Positions 1-9,724 are shown, counted from the first letter of the stretch. The stretch: DNA of 64,000 bases from Planctomycetota bacterium (GCA_018242585.1 JAFEBQ010000029.1:42286-106285); one strand, 5' to 3'. Numbers and translations: made by a program. The notes: generated by a model from the letters alone, not told the origin.

Positions 1-69
1 TTACTCCCCCTGGCGCGCTCGAAATCGTGGTCGTCGCAAACCCAAGTAACCTCAGCAGACTGATCGATC

Positions 70-3000
70 ATGCCGACTTGCCCTCATTGCAAAGCAGAAG
101 TGCCTGAAGCCGACCAGTCGGCTCGGCGCTGCGCCGTGTGTGGCAAGTCGTTGCCGCCCCGCCTGACCGATACCGATCATCGTTCGCCCGCGGCTACCGT
201 CGAGTTTGACTCCGCCGCCCTGTCCGACCCAAACGCCCGCGCCGCTGAGCCGAAAGCGTCCCATGACGCTGACGGCGGCGCGCCCGATCCGCGGCTGATG
301 AAGACGACGGACTCCACGCCCCTGTCTGGAACACCTGCCACTCCAGATGCCGGCGGCTCGGGGAGTTTCACGGGAATCAATCTTGACGCGACCTGTGATT
401 CGAGCGAGATCGAGAAGGCCGGCGATTTTCTGACCGACTCCGATCCACGGCTGATGAAGACCACGGATTCCACGCCCCTGTCGGGGATCCCTGCCGGCCC
501 GGATGGCGGCGGCTCGGGAAGTTTCACCGGGATCAATCTCGACGCGACTTGCGACTCGAACGAGATTTCCAAGGGGGACTTTCTCGGCGGTTCCGATCCG
601 CGCGTGATGCAAACCACCGACTCGACGCCGCTGCCCGACAAGCCTGTCGGTCACGATACCGGCGGCGTCGGCAGCTTCACGGGGATCAATCTCGACGCGA
701 CCTGCGATTCGGATCAATTGTCCTCTGACTTTGCCCGCGACTTGCGCGCGGGGGGCGGCAATGACGAGTCCTTCAACTTCGAGGCGCGGTTATCGAACGT
801 CTGGGGAGACAAGCTCTCGACCCCGCAAGCTCCCCACGTATCGCTCAAAGTCGACGACTCGGCCAAAGGCAAGCCGACCGAAAGTTTGGTCATCAAGCCG
901 CGCAGCATGCGCGACCTGAAATCCAACTCGCTGGTGGCGGCCGAATACGAACTGCTGGAGGTGCTGGGTGAAGGGGGCATGGGGGTGGTCTATTCCGCCC
1001 GCCAGGCGTCGGTCGACCGCACCGTGGCGCTGAAGATGCTCAAGCCCCACATGGCGCGCAATCAGGAACAGCGGCAGAAGTTCCTTTCGGAAGCGGTGGT
1101 GACCGGGGACCTCGACCATCCCAACATCGTGCCGATGTACGATCTGGGGACCAACGACGCCGGCGCGCTGTTTTACGCCATGAAGCGGGTCGAAGGGACG
1201 CCTTGGCTGAAGACGATTCGCAAGAAGACCGTCACTGAGAACATCGATATTCTGCTCAAGGTGGCCGACGCCGTCGCCTTTGCCCACTCGCGCGGGGTGA
1301 TCCATCGTGATCTCAAGCCCGAGAACGTGATGCTGGGCGAATTCGGCGAAGTGTTGGTCATGGACTGGGGCCTGGCGTATTCATCGGCGTCGTTCCGGAA
1401 ATCGGCGAGCATCACGCAATCGCACAGCATGGGGGGCACGCCGTCCTACATGGCGCCGGAAATGGCCTTGGGACCGATCGAACGGATCACCATGGCCAGC
1501 GACATCTATTTGCTCGGGGCCATTCTTTACGAGATCGTCACGGGCAAACCGCCGCACACCGGCACCAACGTGTCGCAGTGTTTGTTTGCCGTCGCTCGCA
1601 ATGAAATCCAGCCGACGGACAAGAGCGGCGAGCTCGTGGACATCGCTCTGCACGCCATGGCCACGAACCAGGAAGACCGCCATGCCTCGGTGCGCGATTT
1701 CCAAGCGGCGATCCGTGGCTACCTGGCGCATTCCGAAAGCATTGCTCTGTCCACTCGCGCCGAAGAAGAATTGGCCAACGCCGACCAATCGGGCGAGTAT
1801 CCGGAGTTTGCGCGATCCTTGTTCGGGCTCGAAGAGGCTTTGTCGCTCTGGGATGGCAACGCGCGCGCCCGAGATTGTCTGTCGATCGCCCGGTTGAAAT
1901 ACGCCACCTGCGCGCTGGGCAAAGGCGACTTCGACCTGGCGGCGGGATTGCTGGTGGACAGCGACCCCGCCCACTCGGCGTTGGCTCAACAGATCGCGGC
2001 GGCGCGGAGCGAACGTGACGCGCGCCAGCACCGCTTGAAAAGCGTCAAGCGCGTGGCGGCGGGGCTAGTGGCGGCGATCGTCTTGGTCGTCACCGTGGCG
2101 TTCTTTGGCATTCGTATTCAGCGCGACCGCGCCCGGTTGGCCGAGGAGCAAGCCAAGACCGAGCGCGACAAGGCGCTATCGGCCGAGGAGAAAGCCCGCA
2201 TTCAGCGTGACCGCGCGCTGGCCGCCGAAGAACAGGCCCGTGCCGAGCGCGATCGCGCGGAGCAAGCGAAAGAAGCGGAGATCTACCAGGCCTATCTGGC
2301 GCGCATCGGACTGGCCTCGGCCAAGATCGACGAGAACGCTTTCGAGGGGGCCACCTCGTTGCTCGATGAATGCCCGCCGGCACTCCGGCACTGGGAATGG
2401 GGTCGCCTGCGCTATCTCTGTTCGCAAAGCATGCTGTCGCTCGACGCGGCGGCACCGGTCAGTTCCGTGGCGTTCGACGCCGCCGGCGGTCGCTGCGCCA
2501 GCGCCGGCTGGGACGGCCAGGTGCGCGTGTGGAACCTTCCCGCGGGGACATCCCAGCGGGTGATTCCCTATGGGGGGATGTACGTCCACGGGGTCGCCTT
2601 TTCGCCCGATGGCAAGAGCCTGGCGGCGGGAGGAAACGACAAGCGGGGCTACATCAAGCTGTGGGCGGCCGATACCGGCAAATTGATCAGAACCTTCGAG
2701 GGACACACCGACTCGGTCTTGTCGCTCGTCTTCTCTCGCCGCGGCGAACGGTTGCTGTCAACCTCGTACGATGGCACCGCCAGACTTTGGGACACGGCCA
2801 GCGGCCAATTGATCTGCACGCTGGGCGGCCATAGCTGGTGGGTTTGGTCAGCCGCCTTTTCGCACAACGAGGCGGAAATCATCACCGCCAGCCAGGACGG
2901 CACGGCCATTGTCTGGTCGATTGCCGACGAGATCGGGATTCAAGCCGGCAGCACATCGGCGCGCCGGCCGCCACGAACCGTTCGCAACCACGCGGGGGCG

Positions 3001-5232
3001 GTGTACGCGGTTGCCGTTTCGTCCGACGGCGTGCGCGTTGCCACTGGCGGTTACGACAAGCGCGCTCTGCTCTGGAAAGCGGGCGATGTGCAGCCGTTCC
3101 GCCTCAGCGCGGTCCTCTCGGCCAAACAGGCCGCGCTCTCCATCACCGAGTTGAAGGCGCACACGGCCGCAGTTCACGCCCTTTCTTTCTCGCCCGACGG
3201 CCGACGGCTGGCCACCGGCGGCTTGGACAACGCCATCAATATTTGGGACGTCGCGGCCGGCAAGCTGCTAAAATCGCTGCGTGGCCACGCCGGCCAGGTT
3301 CGCAGTTGCTGTTTTTCGCCCGATGGCAAATATGTTCTTTCCGGCGGCCACGATGGGCAAGTCAAGCTCTGGGACGTCGACAAGTACGAAGAGGTCCGCG
3401 TCATCGGGCAACGTGTGTTGCGTGGGCATGCCGACGCGGTCCTCTGTGCCAGTTTCTCGCCCGATGGCCAGCAAGTCGTCACCGCCAGCCGCGATCGAAC
3501 CGCCAAGATTTGGAACGCTCGGACGGGCGAAGAAGACAAGACCTTTGAAGAAGGGCACACGTTCCTGGCCTCGACGGTACTGTTCTTCCCCGACGGCAAG
3601 AAGTTGCTTACCGCCGCGGTCGATGGCACGACCTTGGTTTGGGACACCGCTTCGGGTACGCAACTGTTGCGACTGAACGACACGGGCCGCAGCGCCGCGG
3701 CGGCGCTGTCGTTCGACGCGCGAACGATTCTCACCGGCGGTTCCGATAAGACCGCCAAGCTATGGGATGCGGCCAACGGCGCGCTGGTGCGCAAGCTGCC
3801 AGCGCATCGCACCGAGATCACGGCCGTAGCCCTGTCGCGCGACGGTCGCTGGCTGTTCACGGGCGAGTCGAGCGGTCGCTGCAATGTCTGGCGCGCCGAC
3901 TCGGGTGAACTAGCCTGGTCCCTGCTGCGTCATTCACGCAAGATTACCGCGGCGGCCTTCTCGCCCGAGGGGAGCCGGCTACTGACGGCGAGCCTGGACA
4001 ACACGATTGGCCAATGGGATGTCGCGGCGGGACAAGAACTGACCGCGCTCGTGCTCAAGCATCCCAAGGCCGTTACGTCGCTGGCCATGTTGCCAGGAGG
4101 CAAAGTTCTGTCGGCCTGCGAAGACAATCTGGTGCGCCGCTGGGATGTCGAAACGGCGAAGGAGGTCGACACGCTCAGCTTTGCCGGTGGCGCGATCAGC
4201 TTTGTGACCGCTTCGCCCGATGGTCGGCGCGTGTTGGCGGTAAGCGCCGCGGATCGAGCGGTCCATCTCTGGGACAACGAGGCCCAGCGCGAGATCTTTG
4301 CGGCGGCTGGCAAACAGTCGGGTCGTCCCTTGTTGAATCTGGCCGAATCGGGGGGCTCGGCTTGGGCGGCGGCCATTTCGCCCGACGGCAAAAAACTGGC
4401 TACAGTCGGCGGTAGTGAGGCCCGGCTGTGGAACGCCGCCAGCGGGCTGTTGGAGGAAACATTCCATCGACATGGCGCGGTGGCCAGCGCGCATTTCTCG
4501 ACCGACGGCAAGCGGATCGTCACGGGAAGCTGGGACAACTCGGCCAAGATTTGGAATGTGGCGACCGGGCTTGCCGAATTGAAACTCACCGGCCAGCACG
4601 TCGGCTACGTCAATAGCGCCGTGTTCGACCGCCGCGATCGTTGGGTGCTGACGGCTAGCGACGACAAGACCGCCTGGCTGTGGGATGCGACCACTGGCAA
4701 GGCCATTCGTTCCTTTACCGGCCACACCGATCGCGTCACACGCGCGGCGTTTGCGCCAGACGGCAAGACGGTCGTCACCGCCTCGGCCGACAAGACCTGT
4801 CGTATTTGGGACACTTCGACGGGGCGCGAACTCCGCCAACTGACGGGACACACGTGGGGCGTGCTGTGGGCCGAATACAGCGCCGACGGCACGCGCATCA
4901 TCACCTCCGCGGCCGACAATCAGGCCAAAATCTGGGACGCCACGAGCGGTCGCGAGTTGATCACGCTGGCAGGCCACACGTCGGGCGTGAACGCCGCGAC
5001 GCTTTCCGCCGACGGCAAGCGAGCACTGACGGCCAGCCAAGACAACACGGTCAAGCTTTGGGACACGCGAACCGGCAAGGAAATCCTCTCGCTCAAGGAA
5101 CACAGCCAGGAGGTCACGAGCGTTTGTTTCTCGCCGGATGGTCATGCCGCCCTGTCGGCTAGTCGTGACGGCACCGTGATTATTTGGCCGGCAATCGAAT
5201 GGAGGGAAATGCAGGCCGAAGAGAAAAGGTGA
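70..5232 (+). CDS. Membrane Ser/Thr protein kinase with N-terminal zinc ribbon and C-terminal WD40 propellers
   Basis: A Hanks-type kinase of 1720 aa, probably a membrane-anchored signalling protein. Residues 1-26 hold two CxxC pairs (CPHC, CAVC), a zinc ribbon. Residues 73-215 are a low-complexity linker built of three near-identical repeats of about 51 aa. The kinase domain spans about 294-560: Gly loop GEGGMGVVY, catalytic HRDLKPEN at 412-419, and MDWG at 431-434 where DFG is usual; the metal-binding Asp is kept. A single membrane helix lies near 660-682, followed by a charged coiled coil of RDRA/AEEQA heptads to about 740. About 15-20 WD40 repeats (SPDG...KLWD) run from about 790 to the end, forming at least two propellers. 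The propeller is probably extracytoplasmic and a ligand- or partner-binding scaffold; that is inference. The kinase assignment is firm, the substrate unknown. Confidence 0.95.
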   Translation: MPTCPHCKAEVPEADQSARRCAVCGKSLPPRLTDTDHRSPAATVEFDSAALSDPNARAAEPKASHDADGGAPDPRLMKTTDSTPLSGTPATPDAGGSGSFTGINLDATCDSSEIEKAGDFLTDSDPRLMKTTDSTPLSGIPAGPDGGGSGSFTGINLDATCDSNEISKGDFLGGSDPRVMQTTDSTPLPDKPVGHDTGGVGSFTGINLDATCDSDQLSSDFARDLRAGGGNDESFNFEARLSNVWGDKLSTPQAPHVSLKVDDSAKGKPTESLVIKPRSMRDLKSNSLVAAEYELLEVLGEGGMGVVYSARQASVDRTVALKMLKPHMARNQEQRQKFLSEAVVTGDLDHPNIVPMYDLGTNDAGALFYAMKRVEGTPWLKTIRKKTVTENIDILLKVADAVAFAHSRGVIHRDLKPENVMLGEFGEVLVMDWGLAYSSASFRKSASITQSHSMGGTPSYMAPEMALGPIERITMASDIYLLGAILYEIVTGKPPHTGTNVSQCLFAVARNEIQPTDKSGELVDIALHAMATNQEDRHASVRDFQAAIRGYLAHSESIALSTRAEEELANADQSGEYPEFARSLFGLEEALSLWDGNARARDCLSIARLKYATCALGKGDFDLAAGLLVDSDPAHSALAQQIAAARSERDARQHRLKSVKRVAAGLVAAIVLVVTVAFFGIRIQRDRARLAEEQAKTERDKALSAEEKARIQRDRALAAEEQARAERDRAEQAKEAEIYQAYLARIGLASAKIDENAFEGATSLLDECPPALRHWEWGRLRYLCSQSMLSLDAAAPVSSVAFDAAGGRCASAGWDGQVRVWNLPAGTSQRVIPYGGMYVHGVAFSPDGKSLAAGGNDKRGYIKLWAADTGKLIRTFEGHTDSVLSLVFSRRGERLLSTSYDGTARLWDTASGQLICTLGGHSWWVWSAAFSHNEAEIITASQDGTAIVWSIADEIGIQAGSTSARRPPRTVRNHAGAVYAVAVSSDGVRVATGGYDKRALLWKAGDVQPFRLSAVLSAKQAALSITELKAHTAAVHALSFSPDGRRLATGGLDNAINIWDVAAGKLLKSLRGHAGQVRSCCFSPDGKYVLSGGHDGQVKLWDVDKYEEVRVIGQRVLRGHADAVLCASFSPDGQQVVTASRDRTAKIWNARTGEEDKTFEEGHTFLASTVLFFPDGKKLLTAAVDGTTLVWDTASGTQLLRLNDTGRSAAAALSFDARTILTGGSDKTAKLWDAANGALVRKLPAHRTEITAVALSRDGRWLFTGESSGRCNVWRADSGELAWSLLRHSRKITAAAFSPEGSRLLTASLDNTIGQWDVAAGQELTALVLKHPKAVTSLAMLPGGKVLSACEDNLVRRWDVETAKEVDTLSFAGGAISFVTASPDGRRVLAVSAADRAVHLWDNEAQREIFAAAGKQSGRPLLNLAESGGSAWAAAISPDGKKLATVGGSEARLWNAASGLLEETFHRHGAVASAHFSTDGKRIVTGSWDNSAKIWNVATGLAELKLTGQHVGYVNSAVFDRRDRWVLTASDDKTAWLWDATTGKAIRSFTGHTDRVTRAAFAPDGKTVVTASADKTCRIWDTSTGRELRQLTGHTWGVLWAEYSADGTRIITSAADNQAKIWDATSGRELITLAGHTSGVNAATLSADGKRALTASQDNTVKLWDTRTGKEILSLKEHSQEVTSVCFSPDGHAALSASRDGTVIIWPAIEWREMQAEEKR
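286..711 (+). repeat. Three in-frame tandem repeats in the kinase linker
   Basis: Units begin at 286, 442 and 595 (156 and 153 bp apart), each encoding about 51 aa that starts Asp-Pro-Arg-(Leu/Val)-Met and ends Gly-Ser-Phe-Thr-Gly-Ile-Asn-Leu-Asp-Ala-Thr-Cys-Asp-Ser. They differ at scattered, mostly third codon positions, so the duplications are not recent but the peptide is kept. Confidence 0.9.
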
Positions 5233-5365
5233 ACTGCGTCGACGGCCCGCGCCTTTTGGAAGTGCAATACTCGGCCGCGCCTAGCCGCACGCCACTTGCC
5301 AGCGACGCCTGCCATCGTCGATAACATGGCTCGCAATCCACCTCACCAACTTTGAATTCGCGGAT

Positions 5366-6418
5366 ATGGGAATCTCAGCGCAGCAAGTTCTCGACGGCCT
5401 GACCTCGCTTTCGATCATCGGCCAGGAAGACCTCGCCAAGCTCCGCAATGGGCTGACGTCGGCGCAACTGGCGGAAGACGCCGAAACGCTGCTCCGCTAC
5501 CTGGTGCGCAAGGACAAGCTGTCCAAGTACCAGGCCGCCAAGCTGTACCAGGAGCGCGGCAAGGAACTGGTCTTTGGCAACTACGTGATCATCGACAGAA
5601 TCGGCGTGGGGGGCATGGGCCGGGTCTATCAGGTCCGTCATGTGCCGACCTCGCAGGTCAGGGCCTTGAAGGTGCTGATCGCGCGCGGCGACGGCTCGTC
5701 GCGGGCCATTCAACGCTTTCTGCGGGAAGTCGAAGTCGCCTCGCAGCTCTCGCACCCGAACATTGTTACCGCTTACGAATCGGGCGAAGCGCAAGGCTTG
5801 CAGTATTTGGCGATGGAGTTCGTTGACGGCCAGGACCTTTCGACCACGGTCAAGCAACGCGGCCCGCTCCCGCTGAACGAGGCGATCAGCTACATCCTGC
5901 AAGCGGCGCGCGGCTTGGGCTTTGCGCACGGCAAAGGAATCGTGCATCGCGACGTCAAGCCAGCCAACTTGCTGCTCGATAAAAACGGCGTCGTCAAGAT
6001 TCTCGACCTGGGAATCGCGCGCATTTACGCGACCGGTGACGATGAGCAGTCGACGGAATCAGAGGGCATCGCCCTGACGTACGAGGGCGAGATCATGGGC
6101 ACGGCGGACTACATGGCGCCCGAGCAATCCAAGAATACGCATACGGCCGACGCTCGCGCCGATATCTATTCGCTGGGCTGCACGCTGTATCGACTGCTCA
6201 CTGGCGCCATTCCCTACTCGGGCGACACGGCGGTTTTGAAAATCATGGCGCATCACATTCAGGCGGTGCCATCGTTGATTGCCGCCCGGCCCGAGATTCC
6301 CGTCGAGTTGGAAAGCATCTACCAGCAGATGCTCAAAAAGGACCTGACGCAGCGAACCCAGACGATGGACGAAGTGATTGCCGCGCTCGAACCGATCGCG
6401 GCCAAGCTTGCGGTGTAA
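5366..6418 (+). CDS. Cytoplasmic Ser/Thr protein kinase, short form
   Basis: A Hanks-type kinase of 350 aa. Residues 1-65 are a small helical N-terminal module common in planctomycete kinases (Leu-Ser-Lys-Tyr-Gln-Ala near its end). The kinase domain follows from about 72 (GVGGMGRVY loop), with HRDVKPAN as catalytic loop, DLG in place of DFG, and GTADYMAPEQ in the activation segment. The protein ends right after the kinase fold, with no membrane segment or sensor domain, unlike many relatives and unlike its neighbour. It lies 133 bp downstream of the WD40 kinase on the same strand, so the two may share a pathway. Its stop codon lies a few bases before a truncated MITE and the RAYT element, so loss of a former C-terminal region is possible but unproven. 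Confidence 0.93.
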   Translation: MGISAQQVLDGLTSLSIIGQEDLAKLRNGLTSAQLAEDAETLLRYLVRKDKLSKYQAAKLYQERGKELVFGNYVIIDRIGVGGMGRVYQVRHVPTSQVRALKVLIARGDGSSRAIQRFLREVEVASQLSHPNIVTAYESGEAQGLQYLAMEFVDGQDLSTTVKQRGPLPLNEAISYILQAARGLGFAHGKGIVHRDVKPANLLLDKNGVVKILDLGIARIYATGDDEQSTESEGIALTYEGEIMGTADYMAPEQSKNTHTADARADIYSLGCTLYRLLTGAIPYSGDTAVLKIMAHHIQAVPSLIAARPEIPVELESIYQQMLKKDLTQRTQTMDEVIAALEPIAAKLAV

Positions 6419-6421
6419 CGA

Positions 6422-6478
6422 TGAGAGCAGTTCTCAGGAGGCTGTAGCGGGGGTGGCCCAGGTGCTTGCACCTGGGGG
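6422..6478. repeat. Truncated copy of the TA-ended MITE family
   Basis: The stretch matches the left end of the 212-bp repeats at 9513 and 18878: a GAGAGCAGTTCTCAG-like terminus followed by the CCCAGGTGCTTGCACCTGGG hairpin. The rest of the element is absent; the RAYT unit begins 13 bp later. Confidence 0.7.
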
Positions 6479-6490
6479 CCATTTACATTT

Positions 6491-7262
6491 AAAAGGGGAT
6501 AAGTCCCATTTCGACGCTATGCGCGCGACGATGGACTCTTGCGCGGACGCCCGCGGGGATTCAACGTGTATTCCAGGCCCAGCCGCTTGGCCGTCCGCCG
6601 TTGCCACACGTCGCCGCCGAACGGTTGGCCACGCGCCACCGCCATCCGCAACGCCGCCAGTTCGCGGTCGGTCTGCGGCGTGTTCACGCGGCTTAACCAA
6701 TTTCGCGGCCGGGGCACCGGCCAGGTCGCCAGGATCGGCGGATCGTCCAGGTGCTGACCGCCGGCGCGCTGGGCCAAACTACTCCACCGCCATTGCTCCG
6801 CACTGGACACCAAGTTGGCGCGGAGGGCGTTGCGCTCGACGTAACGCGCCACGACGTAAAAATGGTCGTCATCTTGCACGGGAAACGATTTATACGTTCC
6901 TTGGTACAAGTGCCCCTGACCCACGCTGTGTCGGTGCAGACGCCAACGACGAACGTGCGTCGTGGTCAGCCGCTGTAAGAACGTGCCCAGTTCCCCGTCG
7001 CCGTGGGGCCAGAGCAGCAGGTGCCAATGATTGGGCATGAGGCAGTAGGCGAGAATTCGCATCGACAAGCGATCTTGCGATTCGCGCATCACCCGCAAGA
7101 ACGCCTCGTAGTCGCCGCCGCCTTCAAAGATTGCGCGTCGATCGTTGCCACGGTTCAGTACGTGGAACACCATCCCACCAGGGGCAACACGCGCGGCTCG
7201 GGGCATGGCTTTACGTTAGCAGTCCCGCTCCCTGACGTCAATAATGGGACTTATCCCCTTTT
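6491..7262 (-). mobile_element. RAYT unit bounded by perfect 20-bp inverted repeats
   Basis: The 20-mer at 6491-6510 (AAAAGGGGATAAGTCCCATT) recurs as an exact reverse complement at 7243-7262. Each copy also contains a short GGGA/TCCC palindrome. One transposase gene fills the space between. REP-associated tyrosine transposases are known to act on palindromic REP sequences, so these arms are probably its recognition sites. Confidence 0.8.
6517..7206 (-). CDS. REP-associated tyrosine transposase (IS200-like Y1 family)
   Basis: A Y1/HUH-type single-strand transposase of 229 aa. The HUH pair is visible as His-Trp-His in YCLMPNHWHLLLWP (about 55-68), and the likely catalytic Tyr lies in the GHLYQGTYKSFPV region (about 100-110). 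The N-terminus (VFHVLNRGNDRRAIF) and the RYVERNALRANLV segment are typical of RAYTs. The C-terminus is basic (GRPRKSPSS). The ATG at 7206 gives a full-length protein with no frameshift, so it may be active. It stands alone between inverted repeats and is not linked to a tnpB gene. Confidence 0.93.
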   Translation of the reverse strand: MPRAARVAPGGMVFHVLNRGNDRRAIFEGGGDYEAFLRVMRESQDRLSMRILAYCLMPNHWHLLLWPHGDGELGTFLQRLTTTHVRRWRLHRHSVGQGHLYQGTYKSFPVQDDDHFYVVARYVERNALRANLVSSAEQWRWSSLAQRAGGQHLDDPPILATWPVPRPRNWLSRVNTPQTDRELAALRMAVARGQPFGGDVWQRRTAKRLGLEYTLNPRGRPRKSPSSRA

Positions 7263-7361
7263 TCGCACCCATCCATCTCCCGGACTGCAATCCGTAGACA
7301 TCGGTACCCCTTTGATGTAATAGTGGATGATCACTACATAGCCAAAACCAAACTATTAGCT

Positions 7362-9041
7362 TTATTCGCCGCCTAGCTCCGCCGAGCTAGCGATAAAGCT
7401 AGCGCGTATCGCGGGAATCGCTATACAGCGTGTTTGGTTGTTCAATCCGACAATCTCGGCATAAGGTTCGTGAAACACCGATACAGGTGTAGTCGTAACG
7501 GTGACATGAGCACCGTTTTTGGCAAACAAAACATTCCCTCCGCGCGTTCCCGAATGGAGAACACCTCCCTTTTCAATGAAGCCGACTGCATTCTCAGCTT
7601 TGTCAAGCAATCCTCGTTCGGAAATCCAATAGCCTAAGGAATCGCGTCGCTCGTAGCGCACGAACTGAACGACTTTGTCGATTCGCGTAAGATTTTGAGG
7701 CACGGTCACTGTCGCGCCTGTATCAGTAACAACAATCGCAAGAATGTTGCGGCACTCGCCGGTGAACTTGGGTACCGTGACTAACAGTTGTTCATCGGAC
7801 AAAACCTTAAACTGAGACTCAACTAACTCGCACCTCGGATTTCCGATCATAAATACTGTGCGAGTGGATCTAAGGCCTTTGCCTCGAACCGTCACCTCCT
7901 GACCAACGCGGGAAGTATGTGGCTCAATCGAGGAAATTAGAGGAGGAGCGCGGCGCAATTGAGTTGGCCATTTGTCAGGCAGCGCGCCAGATATTAGACG
8001 ACCTCCATGCCTCATGGAATCTGACCAAAACAGCTTTCGGTGTCCCGCGTCGATTGCAAAGCAAGTCGATTGACCTCGTGTTATTTGTTGAGCGTAACCC
8101 GGTGATTTAAGCCGTACGCATACAACGCCTCGTGCCATTTGGCAATACACCGCGTCTTGCTCCGCGACGTAGGTAATGTCCGCCGGGTACTTGGAACTCA
8201 TTTCAGTTCCGCAATCAAGAAATACACTCCTCATCCCGCCGTCATAGCCTGCTTGTGAAAGCGATCCTTCGCCGTCGCGCCGAAACACTCGCTTATGTTG
8301 AATATCAATTCCAAACGACCCTCGCGTTTTGGTCAACCCGGTTATGCTCTCGACATTATCACCATTGAGATCACCGCGAAGAATCGCATTCTCATCATGC
8401 CAATAAATTTTCTTCTCAATTGAATCCGAGTACAGCGAGACACACGCCTTTAGCCCCGTGACAATGGGCCGGGCGTTCTTTCCATTAAGATCGGCCCGAA
8501 AAATTGATTGCCCCGGAGTGGGGCTATACGAGGTTCCAACCCAATAAACTGCGTCTAATTCTGGAGCAACGCACAGCGCTCGCGGGTACAACAACTCTTT
8601 GTTGTCTGAACCAGGATAGTGATCGAGTAAGGTCTCGGCATGAGAGCCATCGTAATTGGCCCGACAAAGCTTCCCGTTGTTGCCGCCACCTGTACATGCG
8701 AACCAATACACTTTCTGCTGCTCACGATCGAGCCCTATCTCTACAACGTGCAAGTCGGACCTAAAATCGTACTCAACGAGTGTCTTAGCAATTGTTGGAT
8801 CGAGGGGTGGCTGCCACTCTACTGCCTCGTAGGTTTCAGGCCATTCATCGATCGGCAGTTCCGTGCCATCATTCAGTCGGAATGTTTTCCCTGCCTTTGG
8901 CACCTGCCCAGCCGCTTGTGCTGTGGGCCTTTGAGCATGAGCTTGCTCGGCGTTCAGTAACGCCCACAAGCCAGTCGCCACAACCGCAGCGCAGAATGAA
9001 AGTCTGATCAGCCAATGCCGTGCTGTTCTGCACATGAACAT
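7362..9041 (-). CDS. Secreted protein with YWTD-like propeller and IPT/TIG domain
   Basis: About 559 aa from the ATG at 9041, which has an AGGTGA ribosome site 4-5 bp upstream; the frame is open further upstream but without support. A signal peptide follows (LIRLSFCAAVVATGLWALLN, cleaved near AHAQ). Residues about 70-360 hold repeated blades with V/I-Y-W and ANYDGS, ADLNGK and GDLNGD motifs, as in LDL-receptor class B propellers. Residues about 370-460 form an Ig-like IPT/TIG fold (SSIEPHTSRVGQEVTVRGKGL). The C-terminal 100 aa match nothing I recognise. Base composition is visibly less GC-rich than neighbouring genes, suggesting acquisition or relaxed constraint. Probably an exported binding protein; the ligand cannot be inferred. 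Confidence 0.8.
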   Translation of the reverse strand: MFMCRTARHWLIRLSFCAAVVATGLWALLNAEQAHAQRPTAQAAGQVPKAGKTFRLNDGTELPIDEWPETYEAVEWQPPLDPTIAKTLVEYDFRSDLHVVEIGLDREQQKVYWFACTGGGNNGKLCRANYDGSHAETLLDHYPGSDNKELLYPRALCVAPELDAVYWVGTSYSPTPGQSIFRADLNGKNARPIVTGLKACVSLYSDSIEKKIYWHDENAILRGDLNGDNVESITGLTKTRGSFGIDIQHKRVFRRDGEGSLSQAGYDGGMRSVFLDCGTEMSSKYPADITYVAEQDAVYCQMARGVVCVRLKSPGYAQQITRGQSTCFAIDAGHRKLFWSDSMRHGGRLISGALPDKWPTQLRRAPPLISSIEPHTSRVGQEVTVRGKGLRSTRTVFMIGNPRCELVESQFKVLSDEQLLVTVPKFTGECRNILAIVVTDTGATVTVPQNLTRIDKVVQFVRYERRDSLGYWISERGLLDKAENAVGFIEKGGVLHSGTRGGNVLFAKNGAHVTVTTTPVSVFHEPYAEIVGLNNQTRCIAIPAIRASFIASSAELGGE

Positions 9042-9512
9042 GATGTCACCTGGCGATTGCCCCAAGGAAATGAAACGAGCGACAAAAAACCGAGCCGCAA
9101 TGCGTCGCGATGCACGAGGAGCCCGAGTGGGCTGGGCGATAGGACCACCCTCGTTCAATCAATTCCGAGGCAGACGTAAAATAATGAAGGCCTGCCCGCA
9201 TACTGCACCAGTGCCGTCCTGCAATCTGGACAGATGACGCGCGATTTGCGAAGCTCGCGCCAAGTGTTGTACGCAACATAGCGGTCGCTGGTTCGCTGTC
9301 AAGAAAATCGCCACGATTACGATTCACATGACGGAACCAACTTCGTCCGCAACAATGCGCCGCTGGCTGCGGCGCCAACGACGCGCGCGATGAGTTGGCT
9401 TCACCCATCGATGGCATATCCGGTGAAGGCCGATCGGAGGGAGGTGAGCTGCAACGTGATCAAAACCGGCGCGGTCCACGCCAATCGCGCGGTGTTTAGC
9501 GTAGCGACCGAC
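9042..9512. other. Gene-free stretch of about 470 bp
   Basis: Short open frames exist on both strands, but none has a ribosome site, recognisable motif or plausible composition. It contains the upstream region of the 7362-9041 gene. No repeat copy was seen. Confidence 0.5.
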
Positions 9513-9724
9513 TAAAGCAGCTCTCAGAACACTGTCGCTTGGGTAGCCCAGGTGCTTGCACCTGGGTGGCCGAAGGCCACAAGAAACCTCGAGCGCCGTC
9601 TCGTACGGGTGGCGAGCTTCCATTGGGGTTACGCTTGCCCATCGAGTTTCTTGTTGCTGCGCAACACCGATGGCCAAGCCATCGGTGCCACCCAAGACGC
9701 TAGAACGTCGTGAGACGCGCTCTA
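9513..9724. repeat. TA-ended MITE, 212-bp subfamily, copy 1
   Basis: Bounded by TA at both ends (9513-9514, 9723-9724) with imperfect inverted termini of the form TA-nAGCnnnTCTCA. The core is a chain of short hairpins: CCAGGTGC/GCACCTGG, GGCC-GAA-GGCC, and ACCGATGGC/GCCATCGGT. It is the same length as the copy at 18878 and highly similar to it. Confidence 0.85.

Noticed and set aside
1..69. Possible end of a gene at the left window edge
   Set aside because: Only 69 bp are visible before the kinase start, with no recognisable coding signal.
9324..9695. Open frame starting Met-Gly-Gly-Thr-Asp-Gly-Leu-Ala, similar to one at 18753-19061
   Set aside because: Both are translations of the MITE copies on the minus strand. 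Similarity comes from the repeat, and the frames run out of the element into unrelated sequence.
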